Source: an uncultured Collinsella sp.
GTDB lineage: Bacteria > Actinomycetota > Coriobacteriia > Coriobacteriales > Coriobacteriaceae
Direction of reading: 5' to 3'
Assembly (NCBI GenBank): GCA_937989875.1
Contig: CALKBO010000029.1
Location: 1-64,000 of the forward strand
DNA: 64,000 bases
How positions within the stretch are numbered: position 1 is the stretch's first letter; each line of letters begins with the position of its first letter. The notes beneath the pieces were generated by a model. It ran no database searches. It was given only the letters and a program-made list of their open reading frames with translations, and had not been told where the DNA came from. Of this stretch, positions 32,320 to 40,224 are shown one piece after another. The translations under genes were made by a program, and so were the position numbers.

Positions 32320-32730
32320 ATGAAGCAAACGCAGGCAACCCGCCGTCTGGGCGAGCAGCTTCGCGAGAAGCTCGGTTATATCCTGCTCTTTGAGGTTTCC
32401 GATCCGCGTCTCGACCTGGTTACTTTGACTGCGGTCGAGGTCGCGGTGGACCGTTCGTTCGCGCGCGTGTACGTGTCGTGCGATGCGAGCCGCTACGATG
32501 AGGTCATGGAGGCGCTCGCAAGCGCCAAGGGCCGCATTCGCAGCCTGTTGGCTCGCTCGCTCGATTGGCGTGTCACGCCCGAGCTCGATTTTCGCATCGA
32601 TCGCTCGACCGATGAGGCCGAGCGCATCACGCGTGCGCTGGAAAACGTTCCCGCCACGCTTGCGATCGAAAAGGACGAGGACGGCTATCCGATAGCGGAT
32701 GCCGCCCAGGAGGCAGCTTTAGATGACTAA
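32320..32730 (+). CDS. rbfA: Ribosome-binding factor A
   Basis: This 136-residue protein has the KH-like RbfA fold: TRRLGEQLREKLGYILLFEVSDPRL, the TLTAVEVAVDRSFARVYVS strand pair, and LDFRIDRSTDEAERI near the end. It assists late 16S 5'-end maturation and cold growth. ATG 32320 lies 11 bases after the infB stop with GGGGGTAG upstream. It overlaps nrnA by 8 bases. Confidence 0.93.
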   Translation: MKQTQATRRLGEQLREKLGYILLFEVSDPRLDLVTLTAVEVAVDRSFARVYVSCDASRYDEVMEALASAKGRIRSLLARSLDWRVTPELDFRIDRSTDEAERITRALENVPATLAIEKDEDGYPIADAAQEAALDD

Positions 32731-33766
32731 TTCCGCCGACCTCGCCTCGTGCGAGTCTGCAGATATTCAGCGACGCATCCTCGAGCTCATCGAGGGTGCG
32801 TCCTCCATTGCGATTTCGGGACATACTTCTCCCGATGGCGATGCCTTGGGCTCCGTGTTGGGTCTGGGCCTTTCGCTCATGAAGTTTTTTCCCAACAAGG
32901 ACATTGCGCTGTTGCTGGCAGACGATGACCCGGTTCCGCGCATCTACCGCTTTATGGAAGGCTCCGATCGCCTGGTGCCGGCATCTGCGTACACTGGCAA
33001 TCCGGACTTGTTCATCTCGGTGGACGTGCCGGTCGTCGAGCGCCTCAACAACTCGGCCGAGGTGCTTCGCCGCTCCAAGCATGTGGTGTGCTTCGATCAC
33101 CATCCGGCGCGCGAGGAGTTTGCCGAGCTCAGCCTGAGGCGCGTCGATGCCGCGGCCTGCGCGATGATCATCGATCGCTTCTTGGACAATTGCGGCATTG
33201 TCGCACGTGATGGCGTTGCGACCTGCCTGCTGTGCGGCTTGGTTACCGATACCGGCCGTTTTCAGTACCAAAACGCCGATGCCGCCGCGTTCCATGCGGC
33301 CTCGCGTCTGGTTGCCCACGGTGCCGATCCGGCGCGTGTGGCACTCGAGGTATATCAGAGCATGCGCGTTGAGTTTTTGCACCTCAAGTCCATCGTTATG
33401 GGCCGCATCAAGACGGTGGCCCACGGGCGCGTCGCGTATAGCTATGCGTACCAGAGCGACCTTGAGGCTTGCGGTGTCACCTCGGATGAGTGCGACGGCC
33501 TGGTTGACGTGGTGCGTTCGGTGATGGGCGTCGAGGTCTGCATGTTCTTAAAGGGCATTGAGGGCGATACCAAGGTGCGTGGCAACCTGCGCTCCAAGGG
33601 CGACCTCGATGTGTCCGAGATTGCTGCCAACTTTGGCGGTGGCGGGCATCATGCCGCCGCCGGCTTTTCCAACAACGGAACAATTCGCGAGACGCTCGCC
33701 GTGGCACTTCCCATGCTGGCCGAGCTGGTGGGGGAGGATCCCGCTTCGGTGACCGTCGAGCTCTAA
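32723..33766 (+). CDS. nrnA: DHH/DHHA1 phosphoesterase NrnA (oligoribonuclease / pAp phosphatase)
   Basis: A 347-residue DHH enzyme. Motifs are GHTSPDGDALGS (metal site I), the Asp in FISVDVP, FDHHPAREEF (the DHH motif itself), and GLVTDTGRFQYQN. The DHHA1 domain carries the substrate loop GGGGHHAAAGF. It degrades short oligoribonucleotides and pAp. The rbfA-nrnA-truB-ribF order is common in Gram-positives. ATG 32723 overlaps rbfA. Confidence 0.9.
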   Translation: MTNSADLASCESADIQRRILELIEGASSIAISGHTSPDGDALGSVLGLGLSLMKFFPNKDIALLLADDDPVPRIYRFMEGSDRLVPASAYTGNPDLFISVDVPVVERLNNSAEVLRRSKHVVCFDHHPAREEFAELSLRRVDAAACAMIIDRFLDNCGIVARDGVATCLLCGLVTDTGRFQYQNADAAAFHAASRLVAHGADPARVALEVYQSMRVEFLHLKSIVMGRIKTVAHGRVAYSYAYQSDLEACGVTSDECDGLVDVVRSVMGVEVCMFLKGIEGDTKVRGNLRSKGDLDVSEIAANFGGGGHHAAAGFSNNGTIRETLAVALPMLAELVGEDPASVTVEL

Positions 33767-33781
33767 CTTATTGGATGGTAC

Positions 33782-34714
33782 ATGGCTCGTCGAACGCCTT
33801 CTCAATTGAATATGCTGCTCGCCGTCGATAAGCCGGTGGGCTGCACGTCCCATGACGTGGTCTCGCAATGCCGACGCGCCCTCCATGAGCGGCGCGTCGG
33901 CCATGCCGGTACGCTCGACCCCATGGCATCGGGTGTCATGGTTGTGGGCGTGGGTCAGGCCACCCGTTTGCTGGGTATGCTCACGCTCGATACGAAAAAC
34001 TACGTCGCCGACATTTCGTTTGGCGCCGAGACCAATACCGATGATGCGGAGGGCGAGGCGGTCCGCACGGTGGCTGTTGCCGACGAGCTCCGCGATCCTG
34101 CCTATGCGCGTGAGCAATTGGCCTCCATGCTGGGTCCGCAGATGCAGGTGCCGCCGGCGTTTTCGGCTATCTCGGTCAATGGCGTTCGTGCCTACAAGTC
34201 TGCTCGCGAGGGCAATGCGGTGGACCTACCTCCGCGTCCCGTCGAGGTCTATGCCGCCGACCTGATCGCCGTGGGCGGCGAAGGTGATACGTGCGTGTGG
34301 ACCGTGGCGTTCTCGGTGAGCAAGGGAACCTATATCCGAGCGCTCGCTCGCGACCTGGGCCGCGCCTGCGAGAGCGCCGCGCACATTTCCGCGCTGCGCC
34401 GCACGGCCTCCGGTATTGTTTCCGTTGGCGCCTGTCATGCGGTTGAGGAGCTTTCTCCCGAGTCCGCGGCGGGGTTTGCACTGGATCCCATTGCGGCCCT
34501 GGGCGCTACGCGTGTTGACTTGCCGGGCAATCTTGCCGACGACCTGCTCTGCGGCCGTCGCATTCCCGTTGAGCATGCGCTTGCCGATTTCGATGCCTCG
34601 AAGGCGCCGTTTGCGTTGGTGCTCGATGGGGGACTCAAGGCGCTCGCCCGTATTGAGGGTGGCCGCTTTGTCATGGAGCACGTATTTCCTCAGGCAATCG
34701 GCGGTGTTCGATGA
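33782..34714 (+). CDS. truB: tRNA pseudouridine-55 synthase
   Basis: A 310-residue enzyme with LAVDKPVGCTSHDVV, the catalytic RVGHAGTLDPMASGVM (D46), YVADISFGAETNTDDAEG, QVPPAFSAISVNGVRAYKSAREG, and SVSKGTYIRALARDLG. A PUA-like C-terminal end follows. It makes pseudouridine 55 in the T-loop of tRNAs. It overlaps ribF by four bases (ATGA). Confidence 0.95.
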   Translation: MARRTPSQLNMLLAVDKPVGCTSHDVVSQCRRALHERRVGHAGTLDPMASGVMVVGVGQATRLLGMLTLDTKNYVADISFGAETNTDDAEGEAVRTVAVADELRDPAYAREQLASMLGPQMQVPPAFSAISVNGVRAYKSAREGNAVDLPPRPVEVYAADLIAVGGEGDTCVWTVAFSVSKGTYIRALARDLGRACESAAHISALRRTASGIVSVGACHAVEELSPESAAGFALDPIAALGATRVDLPGNLADDLLCGRRIPVEHALADFDASKAPFALVLDGGLKALARIEGGRFVMEHVFPQAIGGVR

Positions 34715-35718
34715 TGTTGTCCGCTCGCGAGCTCGCGCGTATTTTTTTCGTGGGCGGGTCGGACGAGGCTCGCATCGTTGCTGCCGATGCGTTTGATGAG
34801 TTCGAGCACCTGGGCGCCGCATCGATTGCCATCGGTGTGTTCGACGGCGTGCACCGTGGACACCAGGAGCTCATTACGGCGCTTGTCCGTGATGCCCGTG
34901 CCCATGGCTGTAAGGCGGTCGTGGTTACCTTCGATCCCGACCCGGACGTTGTGGTGAGCTCTTCGCCCGCTCAAAAATTGATGACGACGGCCGACCGTCT
35001 GCATGCCCTGGCTCAAACTGGGGTCGATGCGGTGGTGGCCGTTCCCTTTACGCCTGAGGTTGCGGCGCTTGACCATGTTGATTTTCTCTCGCTGGTGTCG
35101 CGTCTGGTCGACATTCGATCGATTCGCGTTGGCAGTGACTTTAGGCTGGGTCGTGGCGGTGCTTCTGGTGTTGCCGAGATGCGCGCCTGGGGTTCCGAGC
35201 ACGGCTTTGACGTGTACGGTCACGACCTGCTTTGCGAGGGCGGTGAGGCCATTTGCGCCACCCGTATCCGTCATGAGCTCGGACAGGGCCATGTGGAGCT
35301 TGCTGCTGAGTTACTCGGCCGCCCGTATATGGTGCGTGGCGGTGTTATTCGCGGCCGTCACGAGGGTTCTGGCATGGGCTTTCCCACGGCAAACCTGCAG
35401 GTTCCCGACGGCATTCAGGTGCCTGCCGATGGCGTGTATGAGGGTCTGGTGCTGGTCGATGACACCGTGTGGCCCGCTGCCGTTAACGTCGGACTGCCGC
35501 CGACGTATGCCGACGATGCGGCATCTGCACATCTTGAGGCTAACTTAATTGGTTATACGGGCGACCTGTACGGCGCTTCCGTTTCGCTTGCGTTTACGCG
35601 CTGGCTGCGTCCCTCGCGTGTGTTCGATTCGCTGGATGAGTTGATCGCGACCGTCGAGGGTAATATCGAGGACATTCGTCATAACTTGGGTGAGCAGGGG
35701 GTGAGCATCCGTGATTAG
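34711..35718 (+). CDS. ribF: Bifunctional riboflavin kinase / FAD synthetase
   Basis: This 335-residue protein has an N-terminal nucleotidyltransferase domain (IAIGVFDGVHRGHQELI, a HxGH-type motif; VVTFDPDPD). The C-terminal flavokinase domain has VRGGVIRGRHEGSGMGFPTANLQ and DGVYEGLVLVDD. It converts riboflavin to FMN and FMN to FAD. The ~25 residues before the first strand are slightly long for the family, so a later start is possible, but ATG 34711 keeps the coupling with truB. It overlaps dnaG by 8 bases. Confidence 0.92.
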   Translation: MMLSARELARIFFVGGSDEARIVAADAFDEFEHLGAASIAIGVFDGVHRGHQELITALVRDARAHGCKAVVVTFDPDPDVVVSSSPAQKLMTTADRLHALAQTGVDAVVAVPFTPEVAALDHVDFLSLVSRLVDIRSIRVGSDFRLGRGGASGVAEMRAWGSEHGFDVYGHDLLCEGGEAICATRIRHELGQGHVELAAELLGRPYMVRGGVIRGRHEGSGMGFPTANLQVPDGIQVPADGVYEGLVLVDDTVWPAAVNVGLPPTYADDAASAHLEANLIGYTGDLYGASVSLAFTRWLRPSRVFDSLDELIATVEGNIEDIRHNLGEQGVSIRD

Positions 35719-37810
35719 TGATGAGGAAAAAGACCAGGTACGCGCTGCGTCCGACCTCGTTGCCATCGTGCAGGAAACGGTTGAGCTCAAGCCCCGCGGC
35801 CATGAGTTTTGGGGCTGCTGCCCTTTTCATGGCGAAAAGACGCCGTCCTTCCACATTATTCCCGCTACGCAGGTGTGGCATTGCTTTGGCTGCGGCGAGG
35901 GTGGCGACGTCTTCACCTATATCATGAAGCGCGAGAACCTGAGCTTTCCCGAGTCAATCCGTTATTTGGCCGATCGCGCGGGTATTGAGCTGCACAACAC
36001 CGGAGATCGCCGCGAGCGCGGTACTAAGCGTGCCCGAATCTACGATCTGTGCGCCGAGACCGCCCAGTTCTACCACACCATGCTTATGCGCGGTAAGGAC
36101 GGCCGTCCGCGCGAGTACTTTGCCAGCCGCGGCATGGGTGGCGACGTCTGCCGCCGCTACTGCCTGGGCTTCGCACCGGGTCGCAACGCGCTGGTGTCGC
36201 ACCTGTCCCAGGCGGGTTTTACCCCGCAGGAGATGATCGACGCCAACGTTGCCGTGAGCCGCGGGCGCGGGCAGCTTGCCGACCGCTTCTACGACCGCGT
36301 GATGTTCCCCATCTTTGACGAGCAGGGTCACAACATTGCCTTTGGCGGTCGTATCATGGGTGACGGGCAACCCAAGTACCTCAATACCGCCGAGACGAGC
36401 GTGTTTCATAAAAAGCGAAATCTCTACGGCTTTAATTGGGCCAAGGAGTTTATCGTCGCGCAGGATACCGCCATCGTGGTAGAGGGCTATACCGACTGCA
36501 TCGCCTGTTGGGAGGCGGGGATTAAAAACGTTGTCGCCACGCTGGGCACCGCGCTCACGGAGCATCACGTCAAGACGCTCACCCGCTTTGCCAAGCGCAT
36601 CGTCTATATGTTTGATGGCGATGCCGCGGGCCAGAAGGCCGCTCGTCGTGCGATTCAGTTTATTGAGCAGGATTCGATGGATCTGCGCTGCGTGGTGCTC
36701 CCCGACGGCAACGATCCCATGGAGTTCATCACGGCGCGCGGCGGAGAGGAGCTGCAGAAACGCATTGACGCTGCCGAGCCCCTCATGGACTTTGTGTACC
36801 GTTCGCTGCAGGAGTCGAGCGACATCACCACGCCGGGCGGTCGCGCTAAGGCGCTCGAGGATGCGCTGACGCTCATCTATCCGCTGCGCGATAGCTATAT
36901 GATCGACACGTACTTTATCCAGATTGCCGACCTGCTGGGTTTGGATCTGGAGACCGTGCGTGCGAGCTCGGGCCGTGTGTTTCGTGATGTCGCCAAGCGC
37001 GAAGATGCGGAACGCCGCCGTGAGCAGAACTATGAGCGCCAGCGGGCGCAGGCCGAGCGCTCCGGTAGCGCGGGCGGTCGGGCGTCGGGTTCTCGCGATG
37101 CCGGTCGCGGTGCTTGGGCATCGGGCGCGACGCCGCCGGTGTCCGCGCCGGTCGAAGAAGAGCCGTACGACTACGTCCCGCTCGATGCCTACGGTGCCGC
37201 GCCCGTGGAGGTCGTCGAAGATCTTCCGCCGATCGATGTGCCTGATGGTATGGGTGCTGAGCCCGCCGATGGCCCGGCAGACGCCTCGGCCCCTATGGTC
37301 CTGACCGATTTGGAACGCAAGTCCTTGGCAGGGGAGCGCGAGCTGTTGACGATGCTTGCGAGCTACCCCGACCTGTTCCGCGCGTATGCCGACCGCATTT
37401 GCTCCATCGAGTGGGTTGACCCGCGTCACGAGTCCATCGCATGGGCCGTTCTGGCAACGCCGCCGGGAACCGATCCGGCAGCCTGCATGGATGCGGCGCG
37501 CTCGGTGTGTCCCGAGGCGGCAACGCTTGTGAGTGCCGGGCGCATCTCGGCGACGAGCAAGCACCCCACCGAGACGAACATCGTGTTTATGCTCGATACG
37601 CTCGAGCTCTACACCATCAAGCGCCGCATGCGTGCCGCACAGGCCAAGCTGCGCCAGGACCGTTCGCTCGATGATGAGGCCCGCCGCGCGCTGACCGTGC
37701 AGGCCGCGCAGGATTCGCAGCGTCAACGCGAACTGCAAAAGTCGATCGGCGGCGTGGCGGATCCGTTCCGTTTGATCGGTCTGGAGGCCGCAGGCACCGA
37801 ACAGGCCTAG
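35711..37810 (+). CDS. dnaG: DNA primase
   Basis: This 699-residue primase has an N-terminal zinc ribbon (CPFHGEKTPSFHIIP, then WHCFGCGEGGD; CHC2). The RNA-polymerase core has TOPRIM motifs IVVEGYTDCIACWEAG and YMFDGDAAGQKAARR. A low-complexity Gly/Ala/Pro linker (~435-530) leads to the C-terminal helicase-binding domain. GTG 35711 is inside the last codons of ribF. The placement just before rpoD is the old macromolecular-synthesis arrangement (dnaG-rpoD). Confidence 0.95.
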   Translation: MISDEEKDQVRAASDLVAIVQETVELKPRGHEFWGCCPFHGEKTPSFHIIPATQVWHCFGCGEGGDVFTYIMKRENLSFPESIRYLADRAGIELHNTGDRRERGTKRARIYDLCAETAQFYHTMLMRGKDGRPREYFASRGMGGDVCRRYCLGFAPGRNALVSHLSQAGFTPQEMIDANVAVSRGRGQLADRFYDRVMFPIFDEQGHNIAFGGRIMGDGQPKYLNTAETSVFHKKRNLYGFNWAKEFIVAQDTAIVVEGYTDCIACWEAGIKNVVATLGTALTEHHVKTLTRFAKRIVYMFDGDAAGQKAARRAIQFIEQDSMDLRCVVLPDGNDPMEFITARGGEELQKRIDAAEPLMDFVYRSLQESSDITTPGGRAKALEDALTLIYPLRDSYMIDTYFIQIADLLGLDLETVRASSGRVFRDVAKREDAERRREQNYERQRAQAERSGSAGGRASGSRDAGRGAWASGATPPVSAPVEEEPYDYVPLDAYGAAPVEVVEDLPPIDVPDGMGAEPADGPADASAPMVLTDLERKSLAGERELLTMLASYPDLFRAYADRICSIEWVDPRHESIAWAVLATPPGTDPAACMDAARSVCPEAATLVSAGRISATSKHPTETNIVFMLDTLELYTIKRRMRAAQAKLRQDRSLDDEARRALTVQAAQDSQRQRELQKSIGGVADPFRLIGLEAAGTEQA

Positions 37811-37920
37811 ATGTTGTGGTCAACCAGCGTATTCTCGCCTATATCCAGTCCTCTTTTTGGGTATAGACGTCTATGTGTGTGCTAAAGTATTGAGTCCTGT
37901 GGACTATGAAGGGAGAATCT

Positions 37921-39270
37921 GTGCCAAAAAAGACTGAGAGCACGGGTACTGGGCTGGAATCCTACGTTGCAAAGCTCATGGGCAACGGCTCAAACAGGAC
38001 TTCGGTAACCGAGGACGAGATTCAGGTCGCCCTGAAGGATATCGATGTTTCTGACGAGCAGCTCACCGCGGTGTATTCCGCGCTGCGCAACAGCGGCATC
38101 CAGATTATCTCCGCGAGCGGTAACGACGACGCCCCCATGGACGTCGACGATGATGATAACGATACCGATACCGACGATTTCGATGACGACGACGAGCATG
38201 ATTCCCGCTCGCTCGACGATCATGAGCTCAAGATGGCCCGTCAGGCCGACGCCGAGATGGGTTCTTCCAAGAGCAAGAAGAAGCGCACCGTGCGCACGTC
38301 CCGTTCACGCTCGCGCGTGCGTGGCATCGATGCCTCCACGGTGATGCTGACCGGCGATCCGGTTCGTATGTACCTCAAGGAGATCGGCAAGGTCGACCTG
38401 CTGACCGCTTCCGAAGAGGTCGATCTGGCTATGAAGATCGAGGCCGGTCTTGAGGCCACCGAGAAGCTCGAGGCTGCCGATGCCGGTGAGCTCGAGCTCA
38501 CGCGTGCCGAGATGCGTCGTCTTACGCGCATTGAGAACGTCGGCCTCGAAGCCAAGCAGGCACTCATCAGCGCAAACCTGCGTCTGGTTGTCTCCATCGC
38601 CAAGCGCTATGTTGGCCGCGGCATGCTGTTCCTTGACCTGATCCAGGAGGGCAACCTCGGTCTGATTCGCGCCGTCGAGAAGTTCGACTACCAGAAGGGT
38701 TTCAAGTTCTCCACGTACGCCACGTGGTGGATCCGTCAGGCCATTACGCGCGCCATTGCCGACCAGGCCCGTACCATCCGTATTCCCGTACACATGGTCG
38801 AGACCATCAACAAGCTCGTCCGCGTGCAGCGCCAGCTCCTTCAGGACCTGGGCCGCGACCCGACCCCCGAGGAGATCGGTGCCGAGATGGACATGAGCGC
38901 CGACCGCGTCCGCGAGATCCAGAAGATCTCGCAGGAGCCCGTGTCGCTCGAGACTCCCATTGGCGAGGAAGAGGATTCCCAGCTGGGAGACTTCATCGAG
39001 GACTCCCAGGCAATCGTTCCGCCCGATGCCGCCAGCTTCTCCATGCTGCAGGAGCAGCTCACTCAGGTGCTCGACTCGCTTGCCGATCGTGAGCGCAAGG
39101 TTATCGAGCTGCGCTTTGGCCTTATCGACGGGCATCCTCGTACGCTCGAGGAAGTCGGCCGCGAGTTTGGCGTCACGCGCGAGCGTATCCGCCAGATCGA
39201 GTCCAAGACCCTGGCCAAGCTCCGCCACCCGAGCCGCAGCAGCAAGCTGAAGGACTACATCGAGTCATAA
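37921..39270 (+). CDS. rpoD: Primary sigma factor RpoD (sigma-70)
   Basis: A 449-residue sigma factor. Region 1.1 (ESYVAKLMGNG on) is followed by a very acidic stretch (DVDDDDNDTDTDDFDDDDEHD) and a basic patch. Region 1.2 is DPVRMYLKEIGKVDLLT; 2.3-2.4 reads FSTYATWWIRQAITRAIADQARTIR; 3.0 begins RIPVHMVETINKL; and 4.2 is TLEEVGREFGVTRERIRQIESKTLAKLRHPSRS. GTG 37921 is preferred over ATG 37906 because AAGGGAG sits 6 bases before it. Confidence 0.95.
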   Translation: MPKKTESTGTGLESYVAKLMGNGSNRTSVTEDEIQVALKDIDVSDEQLTAVYSALRNSGIQIISASGNDDAPMDVDDDDNDTDTDDFDDDDEHDSRSLDDHELKMARQADAEMGSSKSKKKRTVRTSRSRSRVRGIDASTVMLTGDPVRMYLKEIGKVDLLTASEEVDLAMKIEAGLEATEKLEAADAGELELTRAEMRRLTRIENVGLEAKQALISANLRLVVSIAKRYVGRGMLFLDLIQEGNLGLIRAVEKFDYQKGFKFSTYATWWIRQAITRAIADQARTIRIPVHMVETINKLVRVQRQLLQDLGRDPTPEEIGAEMDMSADRVREIQKISQEPVSLETPIGEEEDSQLGDFIEDSQAIVPPDAASFSMLQEQLTQVLDSLADRERKVIELRFGLIDGHPRTLEEVGREFGVTRERIRQIESKTLAKLRHPSRSSKLKDYIES

Positions 39271-39283
39271 CCTCGCAAGCAAG

Positions 39284-39317
39284 AAGCGCCCTCAAGCACA
39301 TCCGCTTGGGGGCGCTT
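39284..39317 (+). terminator. Stem-loop terminator after rpoD
   Basis: Fourteen-bp arms (39284-39297 and 39304-39317) with one T-G pair, followed by T-CATG only. Strong stem, weak U-tract. Confidence 0.6.
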
Positions 39318-39322
39318 TCATG

Positions 39323-39378
39323 TAGTCGTTGGGGATGTTCTTGAATGACTAGTCGTTTAAGAACACCCCCAATGACTA
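39323..39378. repeat. Imperfect 20-bp inverted repeat after rpoD
   Basis: Bases 39323-39342 (TAGTCGTTGGGGATGTTCTT) match 39359-39378 reversed with two mismatches. The 16-base spacer contains another GACTAGTC palindrome. It looks like a dispersed REP-type element rather than part of either neighbour. Confidence 0.65.
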
Positions 39379-39404
39379 GGTCGGAAAAATTCTTAAAAAA
39401 GTTC

Positions 39405-39432
39405 TTGCCCTGAGCTGATTCGTCCGTATAAT
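39405..39432 (+). promoter_or_regulatory. Promoter of the tRNA-Asn pair
   Basis: TTGCCC (39405-39410), 16-base spacer, perfect TATAAT (39427-39432), about 30 bases before the first tRNA. Confidence 0.75.
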
Positions 39433-39462
39433 AAACTTCGTTGCTTGAGAGCACGCACCTAT

Positions 39463-39537
39463 TCCTCGGTAGCTCAATGGTAGAGCACGCGGCTGTTAAC
39501 CGCGCTGTTGTAGGTTCGAGTCCTACCCGGGGAGCCA
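39463..39537 (+). tRNA. tRNA-Asn (GTT), copy 1
   Basis: The 75-nt cloverleaf includes an encoded CCA end. The acceptor TCCTCGG pairs with CCGGGGA (one T-G), anticodon GTT is at 39495-39497 in loop CTGTTAA, and the T-loop is GGTTCGAGTCC. The sequence is identical to the copy 34 bases downstream. Confidence 0.97.
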
Positions 39538-39546
39538 GAATTTCTC

Positions 39547-39567
39547 AGCCCATTCCGCTGGGCTTTT
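39547..39567 (+). terminator. Small hairpin with T-run between the two tRNA genes
   Basis: AGCCCA (39547-39552), loop TTCCGC, TGGGCT (39559-39564), then TTT. It could lower expression of the second tRNA or guide processing. Confidence 0.45.
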
Positions 39568-39571
39568 AAAT

Positions 39572-39646
39572 TCCTCGGTAGCTCAATGGTAGAGCACGCG
39601 GCTGTTAACCGCGCTGTTGTAGGTTCGAGTCCTACCCGGGGAGCCA
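39572..39646 (+). tRNA. tRNA-Asn (GTT), copy 2
   Basis: Identical 75-nt duplicate of the first tRNA-Asn, including CCA, followed six bases later by a strong terminator. Confidence 0.97.
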
Positions 39647-39652
39647 GGTTGT

Positions 39653-39682
39653 AAAACCCGTCGCTTTTGCGGCGGGTTTTTT
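39653..39682 (+). terminator. Terminator of the tRNA-Asn pair
   Basis: AAAACCCGTCGC pairs with GCGGCGGGTTTT (one T-G) around TTTT, with six T in total at the end. Confidence 0.9.
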
Positions 39683-39840
39683 CATGCCGCGACCACTTGA
39701 CTCGAACGTTGCCATATCAACATTTCGTGTCGAGGATGTAATCCCGCGACCCACCACCTCAACATGGCGCGGTCGTTGTAGAATATTGCAATGATTGCTC
39801 CCACGACATGGTGCCGCGAGCACCAGATAAGGAGATTCTT

Positions 39841-40197
39841 GTGTCTGAGACCATTAACGGCAGCCTGAGCGTCTCGAACGACGTTATTGCCGATATTGCC
39901 GGTTATGCCGCGATGACGTGCTATGGCGTCGTCGGTATGGCTGAGCAGCTCCAAGGCGCCGAGAGCGTGCGCCTGCTTGCCGGTCAGCGCCTCCGCAAGG
40001 GCGTGCTTGTCTCCGCCGACGAGAACGGCCTTACGGTCGATCTTCACGTCGTGCTCGAGAACGGCGTCAACATGAAGTCCGTCTGCCACAATCTTTCGAG
40101 TTCCGTTGCCTTCACCCTGCAGGAGATCGCCCAGATCGATCCCGCCAGCCTTAAGATCGGCATCCACATCGACGCGCTCAAGAGCCGTCTGAACTAG
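39841..40197 (+). CDS. Asp23/Gls24 family envelope-stress protein (YloU-like)
   Basis: This 118-residue protein has the DUF322/Asp23 pattern: GSLSVSNDVIADIAGYAAMTCYGVVGM, then VDLHVVLENGVNMKSVCHNLSSSV and HIDALKSRLN. GTG 39841 is chosen for ATAAGGAG 8 bases upstream; ATG 39808 lacks one. The gene is 27 bases before the DAK-domain gene, the yloU-yloV pair known from Firmicutes. Confidence 0.88.
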   Translation: MSETINGSLSVSNDVIADIAGYAAMTCYGVVGMAEQLQGAESVRLLAGQRLRKGVLVSADENGLTVDLHVVLENGVNMKSVCHNLSSSVAFTLQEIAQIDPASLKIGIHIDALKSRLN

Positions 40198-40224
40198 CAT
40201 CCGAAAACGGAGATTCAAATACCC

